64,000 nucleotides of DNA from Ancylobacter vacuolatus (GTDB lineage Bacteria > Pseudomonadota > Alphaproteobacteria > Rhizobiales > Xanthobacteraceae): NCBI RefSeq assembly GCF_030813595.1, contig NZ_JAUSUH010000013.1, forward strand, positions 82,811-146,810, written 5' to 3'. Each line of letters opens with the position of its first letter. Positions within the stretch are counted from its first letter, which is position 1. The notes beneath the pieces were generated by a model. That model saw nothing but the letters and a program-made list of their open reading frames with translations, was not told the DNA's origin and ran no database searches. The position numbers and the translations under genes were made by a program. Of the stretch, positions 54,204-63,066 are shown in pieces.

Positions 54204-54244
54204 AAAGAGCGCCCCGCCCTTCGCAGGAAGGTGCGGGGCGCTTT
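54204..54244 (+). terminator. terminator after the delta-60 protein gene
   Basis: AGCGCCCCGC / GCGGGGCGCT, a perfect 10-bp stem with a 15-base loop, then TTTCG. The T run is short. Confidence 0.75.
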
Positions 54245-54272
54245 CGTTCCGGCCGGCGCTTTCACCGATCAA

Positions 54273-54524
54273 TCAGTCCTCCAGCAGCCCGTTGGCCTCG
54301 CACCACCAGCGAAAGGCGTTCGCCGCCTCGGTCCGGTCCTCGGCGATATGGGCGCCCTGCAGCCGGCGGATCATCCCCTCATAGTCGCCCGCGGGGTGCG
54401 GGTTCGTCTCGGCGAAGACCTGCGCCTCGTCCAGCGTGCCGATGAGGGCCGCACCGTCAGCGCCCTTGAGGCGCAGCGGCGGGGCAAAGGCGGCCGGGGA
54501 GGACAGGGGAGGGGGCGTGACCAT
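54273..54524 (-). CDS. small cytosolic protein of unknown function, possibly DUF982-like
   Basis: An 83-residue protein with no signal peptide. The C-terminal half (DYEGMIRRLQGAHIAEDRTEAANAFRWWCEANGLL, recognisable as AANAFRWWCEANGLL) is helical and Trp-rich and loosely recalls DUF982-type proteins, but this is uncertain. A perfect GGAAC-N16-CGTT box lies about 45 bases upstream, so it may belong to the EcfG general-stress regulon, which in alphaproteobacteria contains many such small orphans. Confidence 0.6.
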   Translation of the reverse strand: MVTPPPLSSPAAFAPPLRLKGADGAALIGTLDEAQVFAETNPHPAGDYEGMIRRLQGAHIAEDRTEAANAFRWWCEANGLLED

Positions 54525-54569
54525 GGTTTACCTCGCTGTGGCGGCAGAAAATGGCGCGCATCGCGAGAA

Positions 54570-54594
54570 AACGGCTCGCGATACCAAAGGTTCC
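54570..54594 (-). promoter_or_regulatory. EcfG-type general-stress promoter
   Basis: On the minus strand, GGAAC (54590-54594) and CGTT (54570-54573) are exactly 16 bases apart, a perfect match to the EcfG consensus. It lies 46 bases upstream of the ATG of the 83-residue protein. Confidence 0.65.
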
Positions 54595-54724
54595 ACGCCT
54601 GGGCGCCTGCGGCAACCATCCATACGCCGCTTCCAGCAATCGAATGACCTGAACAAATGCCTTCTGAACTATTTGCCGCCCTGCGGGTTATCCCGCCAGC
54701 AAATCGTTTTTTCGGGAGGTCAAC

Positions 54725-55003
54725 ATGACGAAGACACGAGTGACGAGTTCGGTCGGCGTTGCGGCGCTGGTCGCTGCGGGCCTTGTTTTCGCGGCCGCTC
54801 CGGCCAGCGCCACCTCGGCCGGCCCGCGCGACACGCCGCGCATCGGCGACAGCGTCGACCGCAATCAGGTCCGCGAACATGACCGGATCCGCAAGCAGCA
54901 GGTCCGCCAGACGCAGGGCCAGTCGAAGGAGCGCGCCTTCTTCGGCCCGCTCTACGAGGGCCGCGATTCGCCCTGGCAGCGCATGAAGCGCGCCTTCGAC
55001 TGA
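54725..55003 (+). CDS. small secreted protein, function unknown
   Basis: A 92-residue protein with a signal peptide (VGVAALVAAGLVFAAAPASATSA). The mature part is short and charged (DSVDRNQVREHDRIRKQQVRQ, then a YEGRDSPWQRMKRAF C-terminus). GGGAGG precedes the ATG. No family recognised. A strong terminator follows 55 bases after the stop, so it is a single-gene unit. Confidence 0.7.
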   Translation: MTKTRVTSSVGVAALVAAGLVFAAAPASATSAGPRDTPRIGDSVDRNQVREHDRIRKQQVRQTQGQSKERAFFGPLYEGRDSPWQRMKRAFD

Positions 55004-55057
55004 CCATCGAGGCGAGCTGACGATCTGGACGTGCCGATCCCCTTAATGACCTGACTT

Positions 55058-55084
55058 AAGCGCCCTTTCCGGGCGCTTTTTTTT
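55058..55084 (+). terminator. terminator after the 92-residue secreted protein gene
   Basis: AAGCGCCC, loop TTTCC, GGGCGCTT, followed by a long T run (TTTTTT), a textbook Rho-independent signal. Confidence 0.95.
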
Positions 55085-55809
55085 CAGCTGCAGCCGCTGT
55101 CGGCGGGCCGGGGCTCCGGCGCGCCCCAGTCGTTGGACGGCAGATTGGCATAGGGCTCGGCGAAATATTGCCGCACCACCTCGAACCGGCTCGGCACAAT
55201 GTCCTGTGGCCGGTCATAGGTGAGGATCCAGAAGAAATTATAATTGCTGTCCGGCCAGGTGCGCGGCACACCGCCTTGCACGCCCTTTATCTGGTCGAGG
55301 CGCAGCAGCTGGCGCAGCGTCACGTCCTCGCCAGCAAATTCCTGCTCCAGCGCCGCGCTGGCGATGTGGAAATGCTCCCACACCATCACCACCGTCCGGC
55401 CGTGCCAGCGCGGGTTTTCCAGCAGGTCGCGCGCCACGTCGCGGTTCACCACGTTCAGCTTGGCATTGAAGTAGCGGTTGTTGCGGATCGGGATATAGCC
55501 GATCGGCGGCGCAATGAGCTTCATGTCCCAGGCGCGGGCGATCGGGCGCGCTGTTTCCACCGTGTGCAGGGTCATGGCGAGAATGGCGGCGGGCGGGTCG
55601 TTCTTGATCAGGCTCATCGGGCTGGTGGGGCTGAGATATTGCGCCGCCAGCGCCTGCGCCCGCTCCTTGCCGAGGCTGCACAGGGTGAGCGCCGTGTGCT
55701 TCTCGCCATGGCGCACGATCACGATGCGGTGCGGCGCGGCCTGCGCCAGCGTCGTGCCGAGCAGGGCCAGCCCTGTGATCGAAGCAAAAAGCCGCAGCCG
55801 CCAGATCAT
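55084..55809 (-). CDS. secreted histidine phosphatase family protein
   Basis: A 241-residue protein with a signal peptide (MIWRLRLFASITGLALLGTTLAQAAP) and a phosphoglycerate-mutase-like fold: the catalytic HRIVIVRHGEKHT at residues 25-37, LAMTLHTVETARPIARAWDMKL, and a late catalytic HFHIASAALEQEF after VMVWEHFHI. It resembles bacterial branch-2-like histidine phosphatases of unknown substrate. GAGGGGGAAAAG lies just before the ATG at 55809. The open frame upstream is not supported. Confidence 0.85.
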   Translation of the reverse strand: MIWRLRLFASITGLALLGTTLAQAAPHRIVIVRHGEKHTALTLCSLGKERAQALAAQYLSPTSPMSLIKNDPPAAILAMTLHTVETARPIARAWDMKLIAPPIGYIPIRNNRYFNAKLNVVNRDVARDLLENPRWHGRTVVMVWEHFHIASAALEQEFAGEDVTLRQLLRLDQIKGVQGGVPRTWPDSNYNFFWILTYDRPQDIVPSRFEVVRQYFAEPYANLPSNDWGAPEPRPADSGCS

Positions 55810-55943
55810 CTTTTCCCCCTCTCGCGCGTTGCCCGGCAGAGAATGCCGTGGGTTCTCGCCCATGCCAATCGCGTCGGCGGCAGTTGATAGCGCGCCGGCA
55901 CGCACGATATCACTGCCACCTTGTATTACCCGCCGGAGTGAAC

Positions 55944-57791
55944 ATGCAGCGCCGTCTCGATTCCTTCGCCTTCGTGCCCCGCTCGCCGGAGGCTGCCGCC
56001 GCCAGCTTTGGCCATCTCCCGCAATGGGACCTGTCGGACCTCTATCCGGCGATGGATTCGCCGGAGCTTCGGGCGGATCTGGAGGCGGTGGCCGCCCGGT
56101 CGGCGCAGTTCGAGGAAGACTATAAGGGCAAGCTCGCCGCCCTTCTCGACGGCGAGGATGCCGGCGGGCAGATGGCCGAGGTCGTCGCCCGCTACGAGTC
56201 GATCGAGGATCTGCTCGGCCGGCTCTATTCCTTCGCCGGGCTGATCTATTCCGGCGACACCACCGATCCCGTCCGCGCCAAGTTCTATGGCGATGTGCAG
56301 GAGAAGCTCACCGACGCCTCGACCCATCTCCTGTTCTTCACGCTGGAGCTGAACCGGCTCGACGACGCCAAGATGGAAGCCGCGCTCACCGTGCCGGCCT
56401 TCGCCCATTACCGGCCGTGGATCGAGGATGTGCGGGCGGAAAAGCCCTACCAGCTGGACGACCGCGTCGAGCAGCTGTTCCATGAGAAGGGCGTCACCGG
56501 CCGCGGCGCCTGGAACCGGCTGTTCGACGAAACCATCGCCGGGCTGCGCTTCGATGTCGGCGGCGAGATCCTGCCGCTGGAGCAGACGCTGAACTTCTTC
56601 GCCGAGCCGGAGGAGGAGAAGCGCAAGCAGGGCGCCGAGGCGCTGGCCAAGGTGTTCGGCGAGAATCTGCGCCTGTTCACCCTCGTCACCAACACGCTGG
56701 CCAAGGACAAGGAAATCTCCGACCGCTGGCGCGGCTTCGAGGACATCGCCGACTCCCGCCACCTCGCCAACCGGGTCGAGCGCGAGGTGGTGGACGCGCT
56801 GGTCTCCTCCGTCCACGCCGCCTATCCGCGCCTGGCGCATCGCTACTACAAGCTGAAGGCCAAGTGGTTCGGCAAGGACAAGCTGGAATATTGGGACCGC
56901 AACGCGCCGCTGCCGAAGGTGGAGACGCGCCCGATCGGCTGGGAAGAGGCGCGCGACACCGTGCTCGGCGCCTATTCCACCTTCTCGCCGCGCATGGCCG
57001 ACATCGCCCGCGACTTCTTCGACAAGAGCTGGATCGATGCCGGCGTGCGGCCGGGCAAGGCCACCGGCGCCTTCGCCCACCCCACCGTGCCCTCGGCCCA
57101 TCCCTATGTGCTGCTCAACTATATGGGCAAGCCGCGCGACGTGATGACGCTCGCCCATGAGCTCGGCCATGGCGTGCACCAGGTGCTGGCGGCGCCGAAC
57201 GGCGCGCTGATGGCGCCGACTCCGCTCACCCTGGCCGAAACGGCTTCCGTGTTCGGCGAGATGCTGACCTTCCAGCGCCTGCTGGCGGCGGCGCCGGATG
57301 CGCGGGCCCGCAAGGCGATGCTGGCCTCGAAGGTCGAGGACATGATCAACACCGTGGTGCGGCAGATCGCCTTCTACACCTTCGAGCGCCGCATCCACAC
57401 CGAGCGCAAGAATGGCGAGCTGACGGCGGAGAAGATCTGCGCCATCTGGATGGAAGTTCAGTCGGAGAGCCTGGGCGAGGCCATCCATCTCGGGCCGGGT
57501 TATGAAAACTACTGGGTCTATATCGGCCACTTCATCCATTCGCCCTTCTATGTCTATGCCTATGCCTTCGGCGATTGCCTGGTGAACTCGCTCTACGCGG
57601 TCTATGAGAACGCCAATGAGGGCTTCGCCGAGCGCTATCTCGCCATGCTGGCGGCCGGCGGCACCAAGCATCACTCGGAGCTGCTCAAGCCCTTCGGCCT
57701 CGATGCCCGCGACCCCGCCTTCTGGCAGACCGGTCTCGGCCTCATCGAACGAATGATCGCCGAGCTGGAGGCGATGGAAGACGAGGCGTGA
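55944..57791 (+). CDS. M3 family oligoendopeptidase (PepF-like)
   Basis: A 615-residue zinc endopeptidase of family M3B. The active-site motif HELGH is at residues 405-409 in LAHELGHGVHQVLAA, and the downstream Glu ligand is in TPLTLAETASVFGEML. It cleaves oligopeptides in the cytosol. The ATG at 55944 follows CGGAGTGAAC and gives the family length. The open frame starts at 55848 but lacks a site there. It is divergent from the histidine phosphatase. Confidence 0.95.
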   Translation: MQRRLDSFAFVPRSPEAAAASFGHLPQWDLSDLYPAMDSPELRADLEAVAARSAQFEEDYKGKLAALLDGEDAGGQMAEVVARYESIEDLLGRLYSFAGLIYSGDTTDPVRAKFYGDVQEKLTDASTHLLFFTLELNRLDDAKMEAALTVPAFAHYRPWIEDVRAEKPYQLDDRVEQLFHEKGVTGRGAWNRLFDETIAGLRFDVGGEILPLEQTLNFFAEPEEEKRKQGAEALAKVFGENLRLFTLVTNTLAKDKEISDRWRGFEDIADSRHLANRVEREVVDALVSSVHAAYPRLAHRYYKLKAKWFGKDKLEYWDRNAPLPKVETRPIGWEEARDTVLGAYSTFSPRMADIARDFFDKSWIDAGVRPGKATGAFAHPTVPSAHPYVLLNYMGKPRDVMTLAHELGHGVHQVLAAPNGALMAPTPLTLAETASVFGEMLTFQRLLAAAPDARARKAMLASKVEDMINTVVRQIAFYTFERRIHTERKNGELTAEKICAIWMEVQSESLGEAIHLGPGYENYWVYIGHFIHSPFYVYAYAFGDCLVNSLYAVYENANEGFAERYLAMLAAGGTKHHSELLKPFGLDARDPAFWQTGLGLIERMIAELEAMEDEA

Positions 57792-57836
57792 GCCTCACCA
57801 CCGGCACGGCGGCCCGCCGCCGCGCCGGTTCTTACG

Positions 57837-58673
57837 TTATCCGTGCGGAGGTTTCCGCCGCGCCGGCTCGCCCGACATCCGCACGCCCTGCAGGCTCCAG
57901 GAGGGCGGGGCGCCGAAGGTGCGGCGGAAGTCGTGGTTGAAGTGCGACTGGTCGCAGAAGCCGGCTTCATGCGCGGCCTGGGTAAGCAGGCGGCCGCTGG
58001 CGACGGCGGCGATGGCGCGCCGCATGCGCCCCCAGGCCCGGTAGCGCCGGTAGGGCACGCCGACCTCGCGGCTGAACAGATGCTGGAAGTGATGCGGCGA
58101 TAGCCCCACGAGCGCGCAGGCGGCGGCCACATTGCGGGAGGGCGTCGCCGCGTCCTCCAGCAGGGCGAGCACACGGGCGATGCGCTCATCCATCGGCCGG
58201 CGGGCGCGGCGGGCGCCGAACCCGATCAGCGCGTCGAGCGCCTCACCGGCCCAGGCGACGCTGCCCGCATCCTCCCACAGCTCCCGCATCAGGGTGAACG
58301 CGCCGCCCTCGGCAACCAGCGCGCCCTCCGTCTCGGTGGCGCCGGTGGTCAGCGCGGCCAGCGTGTGCGCGCCCTCCAGCGTCGGCTCGATGTAGAGAAC
58401 CCCGATCGGCTCGCCGCCAATGTCGAGCTCGTGCACCACCCCGGCCGGGATCATCGCCGTTCGGACCCGGTGCCAGCCGCCGCCCGCCAGCCGCAGGCCG
58501 AACCGCCCATAGAGCCCCGCCAGAAACACCGGCGCGCCGTGCTGGTGCGGCGCGTTATAGGTCAGCGGGCCGATGAAGCAGGTGCGTGCCCGGTCCAGAT
58601 GCCACAGCGGGCCCGGCGCCGCGCCGGGCGGGGCGGGCGCCGCACGTTCATACAATCGCTCCGCCGGCTCCAT
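57837..58673 (-). CDS. AraC family transcriptional regulator
   Basis: A 278-residue protein with an N-terminal cupin-like sensor domain (PLTYNAPHQHGAPVFLAGLYG, then the segment AMIPAGVVHELDIGG) and a C-terminal AraC double helix-turn-helix (about residues 165-265): AAACALVGLSPHHFQHLFSREVGVPYRRYRAW, ending AHEAGFCDQSHFNHDFRRTFGAPPS. It lies divergently, 87 bp from the Tat-exported MBL hydrolase at 58761, which is the likely target. Confidence 0.9.
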   Translation of the reverse strand: MEPAERLYERAAPAPPGAAPGPLWHLDRARTCFIGPLTYNAPHQHGAPVFLAGLYGRFGLRLAGGGWHRVRTAMIPAGVVHELDIGGEPIGVLYIEPTLEGAHTLAALTTGATETEGALVAEGGAFTLMRELWEDAGSVAWAGEALDALIGFGARRARRPMDERIARVLALLEDAATPSRNVAAACALVGLSPHHFQHLFSREVGVPYRRYRAWGRMRRAIAAVASGRLLTQAAHEAGFCDQSHFNHDFRRTFGAPPSWSLQGVRMSGEPARRKPPHG

Positions 58674-58760
58674 GGATAGCCTCCTCGACCGTGCGCTCGC
58701 GACGCCGCGCGCAGTTGACCATCAAAAAGGTCCGCCGCGAAGCGGGCTTGGAGGAACGCC

Positions 58761-59786
58761 ATGAAAACCGTCCTTTTGCCCGCCGGCCACGGCCGGAGCG
58801 GCCTGTTGTCCCGCCGCGCGCTCCTGACCGCCGCCGCCGGGCTGGTCGCCGCGCCGGCGCTGCTGCGCACCCTGCCTGCCGCTGCGGCGGCGCCGGAACT
58901 CGGCCCCACGACCCAGACCTTCCAGCGCCTCCGGCTCGGCGCCTTCGAGGTCACCAGCCTGCTCGACGCCAGCGCCATGATCGACGGGCCCTGGCCGATC
59001 GTCGGCGAGGACCGCCCCGCCGGCGAGGTCGAGGCGCTGATGCAGGCGAACCTGCTGCCGGAAAAGCGCTTTCGCCCCGGCTTTTCGCCGACCCTGGTCA
59101 ATACCGGGCGCGAACTCGTGCTGTTCGACACTGGCAATGGCGAGAACGGCTTCATCCCGCCCCCCGCCGGCGGCTTTCTCGCCCGCTCGCTCGCGGCGGC
59201 CGGCTATGCGCCCGAGCAGGTGGATATCGTGGTGCTGACCCACGCCCATCCCGACCATGTCGGCGGGCTGATGAGCGGCGGCACGCCGGCCTTTGCCAAG
59301 GCGCGCTATGTCATCGGGGCGACGGAGTTCGATTTCTGGAAGAGCGACCGCCCGCTGGCCGCGCCGAAGGAGAGCAATGAATATGGCTCGGCCGTCATGT
59401 TCCGCTCGCATGTTCTGCCGCTGGCCGACCGGATGAGCTTCCTCGCCGCCGATGGAGAGGTGGTGCCGGGCATCCGGGCGGTGGCGGCGCATGGCCACAC
59501 GCCCGGCCATCTCGCCTTCCATGTCGAGAGCGAGGGCAAGCGCCTGCTGGTGTGGGGCGATTGCGCCCATCACGAGGTGGCCTCGCTGGCGCGGCCGGAC
59601 TGGCACGCTTTGTTCGACCAGGACAAGGCGGCGGGCGTGGCCACCCGGCGGCGGATCTACGACATGGCCGCCACCGACCGCGTCGCCGTCGCCGCCTATC
59701 ACACCTCCTTCCCCTCGCTCGGCTATGTCGAGCGCCGGGACGAGGGCTATCGCTGGCTGCCGATCACCTACCAGCTCGCCCTGTGA
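58761..59786 (+). CDS. Tat-exported MBL-fold metallohydrolase
   Basis: A 341-residue protein with a twin-arginine signal (LLSRRALLTAAAGLVAAPALL) and a metallo-beta-lactamase fold: VVLTHAHPDHVGGLMSGG (the HxHxDH motif), AHGHTPGHLAFHVESEG and VWGDCAHHEVA. The two-metal site is complete. The group includes lactonase-like and quorum-quenching-type enzymes, but the substrate cannot be read. GGAGGAACGCC precedes the ATG. The AraC gene next door probably controls it. Confidence 0.9.
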   Translation: MKTVLLPAGHGRSGLLSRRALLTAAAGLVAAPALLRTLPAAAAAPELGPTTQTFQRLRLGAFEVTSLLDASAMIDGPWPIVGEDRPAGEVEALMQANLLPEKRFRPGFSPTLVNTGRELVLFDTGNGENGFIPPPAGGFLARSLAAAGYAPEQVDIVVLTHAHPDHVGGLMSGGTPAFAKARYVIGATEFDFWKSDRPLAAPKESNEYGSAVMFRSHVLPLADRMSFLAADGEVVPGIRAVAAHGHTPGHLAFHVESEGKRLLVWGDCAHHEVASLARPDWHALFDQDKAAGVATRRRIYDMAATDRVAVAAYHTSFPSLGYVERRDEGYRWLPITYQLAL

Positions 59787-59847
59787 GATGTCGGGCGGAG
59801 CGTCGTCCGCCCCGCTTTCGCGCGGAAGCATCGCCCGCGCCTGATCG

Positions 59848-59940
59848 GTCATCCCGGACGGCCGAAGGCCGATCCGGGATCGCGCGCCTGGGACGGATGA
59901 GGTTCCCGGCTCTGCGGTGTCGCCTCCGGGAGGGATGGCG
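59848..59940. repeat. dispersed palindromic repeat, family A, copy 3
   Basis: A 93-bp element starting GTCATCCCGG with the core CCCGGCTCTGCGG and ending degenerate (AGGGATGGCG) instead of CCGGGATGAC. It matches copy 1 closely and lies between the MBL hydrolase and the DUF3445 gene. Confidence 0.75.
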
Positions 59941-60048
59941 CACGACCCGGCGCTCCACTGGCGAAAAGTTGGGCTGACGAAGTGGCTGCACACGTTCTAA
60001 GCTGGCGGCGCGGGCCGCTTGTCCGCGCTTCCAGCCGAGCACGCCCCG

Positions 60049-61014
60049 ATGAACATCGCCGCCCCGCCGCCCGCCCCTGACGCCGGTCAATCCGGCCCAG
60101 ACGCCTTCGCCTCTGCCCCCTTCGCCCACACACCCTATGACGGCTCGCGCAAGGCGTTCTCCGTCGGCCTCGCCCCGCTCGACCTTGCCGAATGGATCGA
60201 GCCCGATGCGAAGCTGGCGGCCACGCTGGCCGAGCGCGCGGCGCTGATCCGCGAGAAGCGCGATGTGGTGGTGCGCGAGGAGGCGGGCACGCGGGAGGCC
60301 CAGCGCGAGGTGCTGGAGCTGGTCGTCGCCCATGTGACGACGCGCTATCCCGAGCAGTACCGGCTGGAGGGGCGCCGGATCACCGTGGCCGCCACCGGCC
60401 AAAGCTTCGACCTGGACGATGACCGCGAGGCGCCGCTCGTCATCGCCGGCCAGCTGGTCTCCGACGATCTGGTGCTGCTGCGCAAAAGCGAGGGCGGCTA
60501 TCGCCTCGTCGCCGCCGTGCTGTGCTTTCCCTCCGCCTGGTCGCTGGCGGAAAAGTTCGGCCAGTCGCTGGACCAGCTGCACGAGGCGGTGCCGGGCTAT
60601 GAGAGCAAGCTCGCCCGGGTGATGAACCGCATCTTCGAGAATCTGAAGGTCGAGCAGCCGGTGTGGCGGGTGAACTGGTCGATCTATCCCGATGACGAGC
60701 TGCACCACCCCGAATCGAAGGAGCGCCCGCGCCACTGGTTCGAGGACCCGGCCCATCTCGCCCCGGAAGCCTTCGTGCGGGTGGAACGGCAGACGCTGCG
60801 GCGCCTGCCGGAAAGCGGCGACATGCTGTTCACCATCCGCATCCATGTCGACCCGTTCCTCGCCTTCCGCCGTCACCCGGAAGGGGGCGCGCTCGCGGCC
60901 TCGCTGCGCGAGCAGATCCTCGGCCTCGACGCCGATCAGCTCGCCTATAAGGGGCTGACCGACCACCGCGACGCGGTGGCCGCCGCGCTGGAGCGGATCG
61001 CCGCCGGCTTGTAG
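60049..61014 (+). CDS. heme-dependent oxidative N-demethylase family protein (DUF3445)
   Basis: A 321-residue cytosolic protein of the DUF3445/HODM family, which holds heme in a PAS-like fold and N-demethylates small methylamines (such as DmmA-type dimethylamine monooxygenase subunits). Family elements are the WIEPDAKLAATLAERAALIREKR region, EGGYRLVAAVLCFPSAWSL, HEAVPGYESKLARVMNRIFENL, and RVNWSIYPDDELHHPE, with RVERQTLRRLPESGDMLFTIRIHVDP. It stands without the usual accessory subunits, so the substrate is uncertain. The ATG at 60049 is preferred. Confidence 0.85.
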   Translation: MNIAAPPPAPDAGQSGPDAFASAPFAHTPYDGSRKAFSVGLAPLDLAEWIEPDAKLAATLAERAALIREKRDVVVREEAGTREAQREVLELVVAHVTTRYPEQYRLEGRRITVAATGQSFDLDDDREAPLVIAGQLVSDDLVLLRKSEGGYRLVAAVLCFPSAWSLAEKFGQSLDQLHEAVPGYESKLARVMNRIFENLKVEQPVWRVNWSIYPDDELHHPESKERPRHWFEDPAHLAPEAFVRVERQTLRRLPESGDMLFTIRIHVDPFLAFRRHPEGGALAASLREQILGLDADQLAYKGLTDHRDAVAAALERIAAGL

Positions 61015-61043
61015 ACTGGTCCGGCAGGGTGGGGGGAAGGCTG

Positions 61044-61541
61044 ATGGTTTTCTGGTTTCCGTTGATCTTTTGGGCGCTGGCGGTGGTGCTGGCGGTGGTG
61101 ATGTCGCTGCGGGGGGCGCGGCCGTTCTCGCTCAGCGTGCTGGTCGACGAGCTGCTGCGCACCATCATGCTCCTGCCTGTCGGCCTTCAGGGGCTCTGGG
61201 CGTTCACCGGGCATGTGTTCTTCGCCGACCAGACGGCGGCCTCGATCGGCTGGGCGCCGAGCCCGTTCCAGCTCGAGGTCGGCATGGCCAATTTCGGCAT
61301 CGGCGTCGCCGGGGTGATCGGTGCCTTTCTCGGCTCGCCCGGCTATCGGGCGGCGGTGGGCATCGTGGCGCTCGGCTTTCTCGGCGGCGCCGGCATCGGC
61401 CATGTCGTCCAGATCGAGGAGACCGGCAATCTCGCGGCGGGAAATGCCGGGCCGATCTTCTACACCGATTTCATCACCCCGCTGGCCGTGCTCGGCCTGC
61501 TGCTGATCCAGCGCGTGCTCGGCCCCGTACCGCAGAGGTGA
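61044..61541 (+). CDS. DUF6790 family integral membrane protein
   Basis: A 165-residue protein with four to five hydrophobic helices (VFWFPLIFWALAVVLAVVMS, LRTIMLLPVGLQGLWAFTGHVF, FGIGVAGVIGAFLGSPGYRA and VGIVALGFLGGAGIGHVVQIE, and FITPLAVLGLLLIQRVLG). The family is DUF6790, function unknown. GGGGGGAAGG lies just before the ATG at 61044; a GTG at 61029 is in frame. It follows the DUF3445 gene by 29 bp and may be co-transcribed with it. Confidence 0.8.
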   Translation: MVFWFPLIFWALAVVLAVVMSLRGARPFSLSVLVDELLRTIMLLPVGLQGLWAFTGHVFFADQTAASIGWAPSPFQLEVGMANFGIGVAGVIGAFLGSPGYRAAVGIVALGFLGGAGIGHVVQIEETGNLAAGNAGPIFYTDFITPLAVLGLLLIQRVLGPVPQR

Positions 61542-61613
61542 TGGCCCGCACCGGCGTGGAGGGTTGCGCGCTGTCCGGCGTGCCCTAACTGAGGGGCAAC
61601 ATATGAGGTTGCC

Positions 61614-62978
61614 TTGACCGACCCCGATTCCCCGGACCGCGAAGCCAACCGCCTTTCCGCCCGCGCTTTGCGCTATGCCCGCGTCGGCACCAGCGTCGGC
61701 GGGGTCGCCGCCCGCATGGCCGGCACAAAACTGTTCGGCATGAATCAGCAGCAGGGAAATGCAGCCGCGCTCGCCGCCGCTTTGGGCGGGCTGAAGGGGC
61801 CGATCATGAAGGTCGCCCAGCTGATGGCGACCATCCCCGACGCGCTGCCGCCGGAATATGCCGCCGAGCTCGCCACGCTGCAGAACCAGGCCCCGCCGAT
61901 GGGCTGGGCCTTCGTCAAGCGCCGGATGATGGCGGAGCTGGGCCCGGACTGGATGGCGCGCTTCCTCTCCTTCGACAAGGAGCCGGCCGCCGCCGCCTCG
62001 CTCGGCCAGGTCCACCGAGCCCGCGCGCTTGATGGCGCCAGCCTGGCGGTCAAGCTGCAATACCCCGACATGCAGTCGGCGGTGGAGGCGGACCTAAAGC
62101 AGCTCGGCCTGCTGCTCGCCATTCACCGGCGGATGGAGCCGGCGATCGACACCACCGAGATCGCCGAGGAGATCGGCGAGAGGGTGCGCGAGGAACTCGA
62201 CTATAAGCGCGAGGCCGCCCATGCCGGGCTCTACGCCGCGATGCTGTCGGAAGAGCCAGCCGTGCGGGTGCCGCGCGTGCATCCCGATCTTTCCACCGGC
62301 CGCCTTCTCACCCTCGACTGGCTGGAGGGGCGCCGGCTGCTCGATTTCGTCGACCATTCGCTGGAGGAGCGCAACGCCATCGCCCGCGCGATGTTCGCGG
62401 CGTGGTGGCTGCCCTTCTCCCGTTTCGGCGTCATCCATGGCGACCCGCATCTCGGGAACTACACCGTGTTCGAGGCGGCGGGGCAGCCGGCGGGGATCAA
62501 TTTGCTCGACTATGGCTGCATCCGCATCTTCCCGCCCAGCTTCGTCGGCGGCGTGGTCGATCTCTATCGCGGCCTGCAGCAGGGCGAGGACGCGCGCATC
62601 GTCCATGCCTATGAGACCTGGGGCTTTCGCGGCCTCACGAAAGAGCTGATCGAGGTGCTCAACATCTGGGCCCGCTTCATCTATGGCCCGCTGCTCGACG
62701 ACCGCGTCCGCACCATCGCCGACGGCGTGGCGCCGGGCGAATATGGTCGGCGCGAGGCCTTCACCGTGCATCGCGCGCTGAAAGAGCAGGGCCCGGTGCG
62801 GGTGCCGCGCGAATTCGTCTTCATGGACCGCGCCGCGATCGGCCTTGGCGGGGTGTTCTTGCACCTCAAGGCGGAGCTGAACTTCCACGCTCTGTTCGAG
62901 GAGGCGATCGCCGATTTCTCCACCGAGACGGTGGCGGCGCGTCAAGGCGCCGCGCTGGTGGAGGCCGGGCTGCGCTGA
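61614..62978 (+). CDS. ABC1/AarF family atypical kinase
   Basis: A 454-residue protein of the UbiB/COQ8 kinase-like family. It has MKVAQLMATIPDALPPEY where the canonical KxGQ motif would be (here K-V-A-Q), the Ala-rich loop AAAASLGQVHRA, VREELDYKREA (ExD motif), VIHGDPHLGNY and LDYGCIRIF (DFG-like). UbiB-family members support ubiquinone synthesis and bind ATP or lipids without classical kinase activity. The start is a TTG with GAGG upstream. Unlike UbiB it lacks a C-terminal transmembrane region, so it may be a paralogue with another role. Confidence 0.87.
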   Translation: MTDPDSPDREANRLSARALRYARVGTSVGGVAARMAGTKLFGMNQQQGNAAALAAALGGLKGPIMKVAQLMATIPDALPPEYAAELATLQNQAPPMGWAFVKRRMMAELGPDWMARFLSFDKEPAAAASLGQVHRARALDGASLAVKLQYPDMQSAVEADLKQLGLLLAIHRRMEPAIDTTEIAEEIGERVREELDYKREAAHAGLYAAMLSEEPAVRVPRVHPDLSTGRLLTLDWLEGRRLLDFVDHSLEERNAIARAMFAAWWLPFSRFGVIHGDPHLGNYTVFEAAGQPAGINLLDYGCIRIFPPSFVGGVVDLYRGLQQGEDARIVHAYETWGFRGLTKELIEVLNIWARFIYGPLLDDRVRTIADGVAPGEYGRREAFTVHRALKEQGPVRVPREFVFMDRAAIGLGGVFLHLKAELNFHALFEEAIADFSTETVAARQGAALVEAGLR

Positions 62979-63066
62979 CCTGCCCCGGCGCGCGCCGTTG
63001 CCGGAAACGGCGTCTTCCGCTAAAGCGGAGCATCGCGCGCTCATTATTCTTTGGGAGGGGGTCGAC

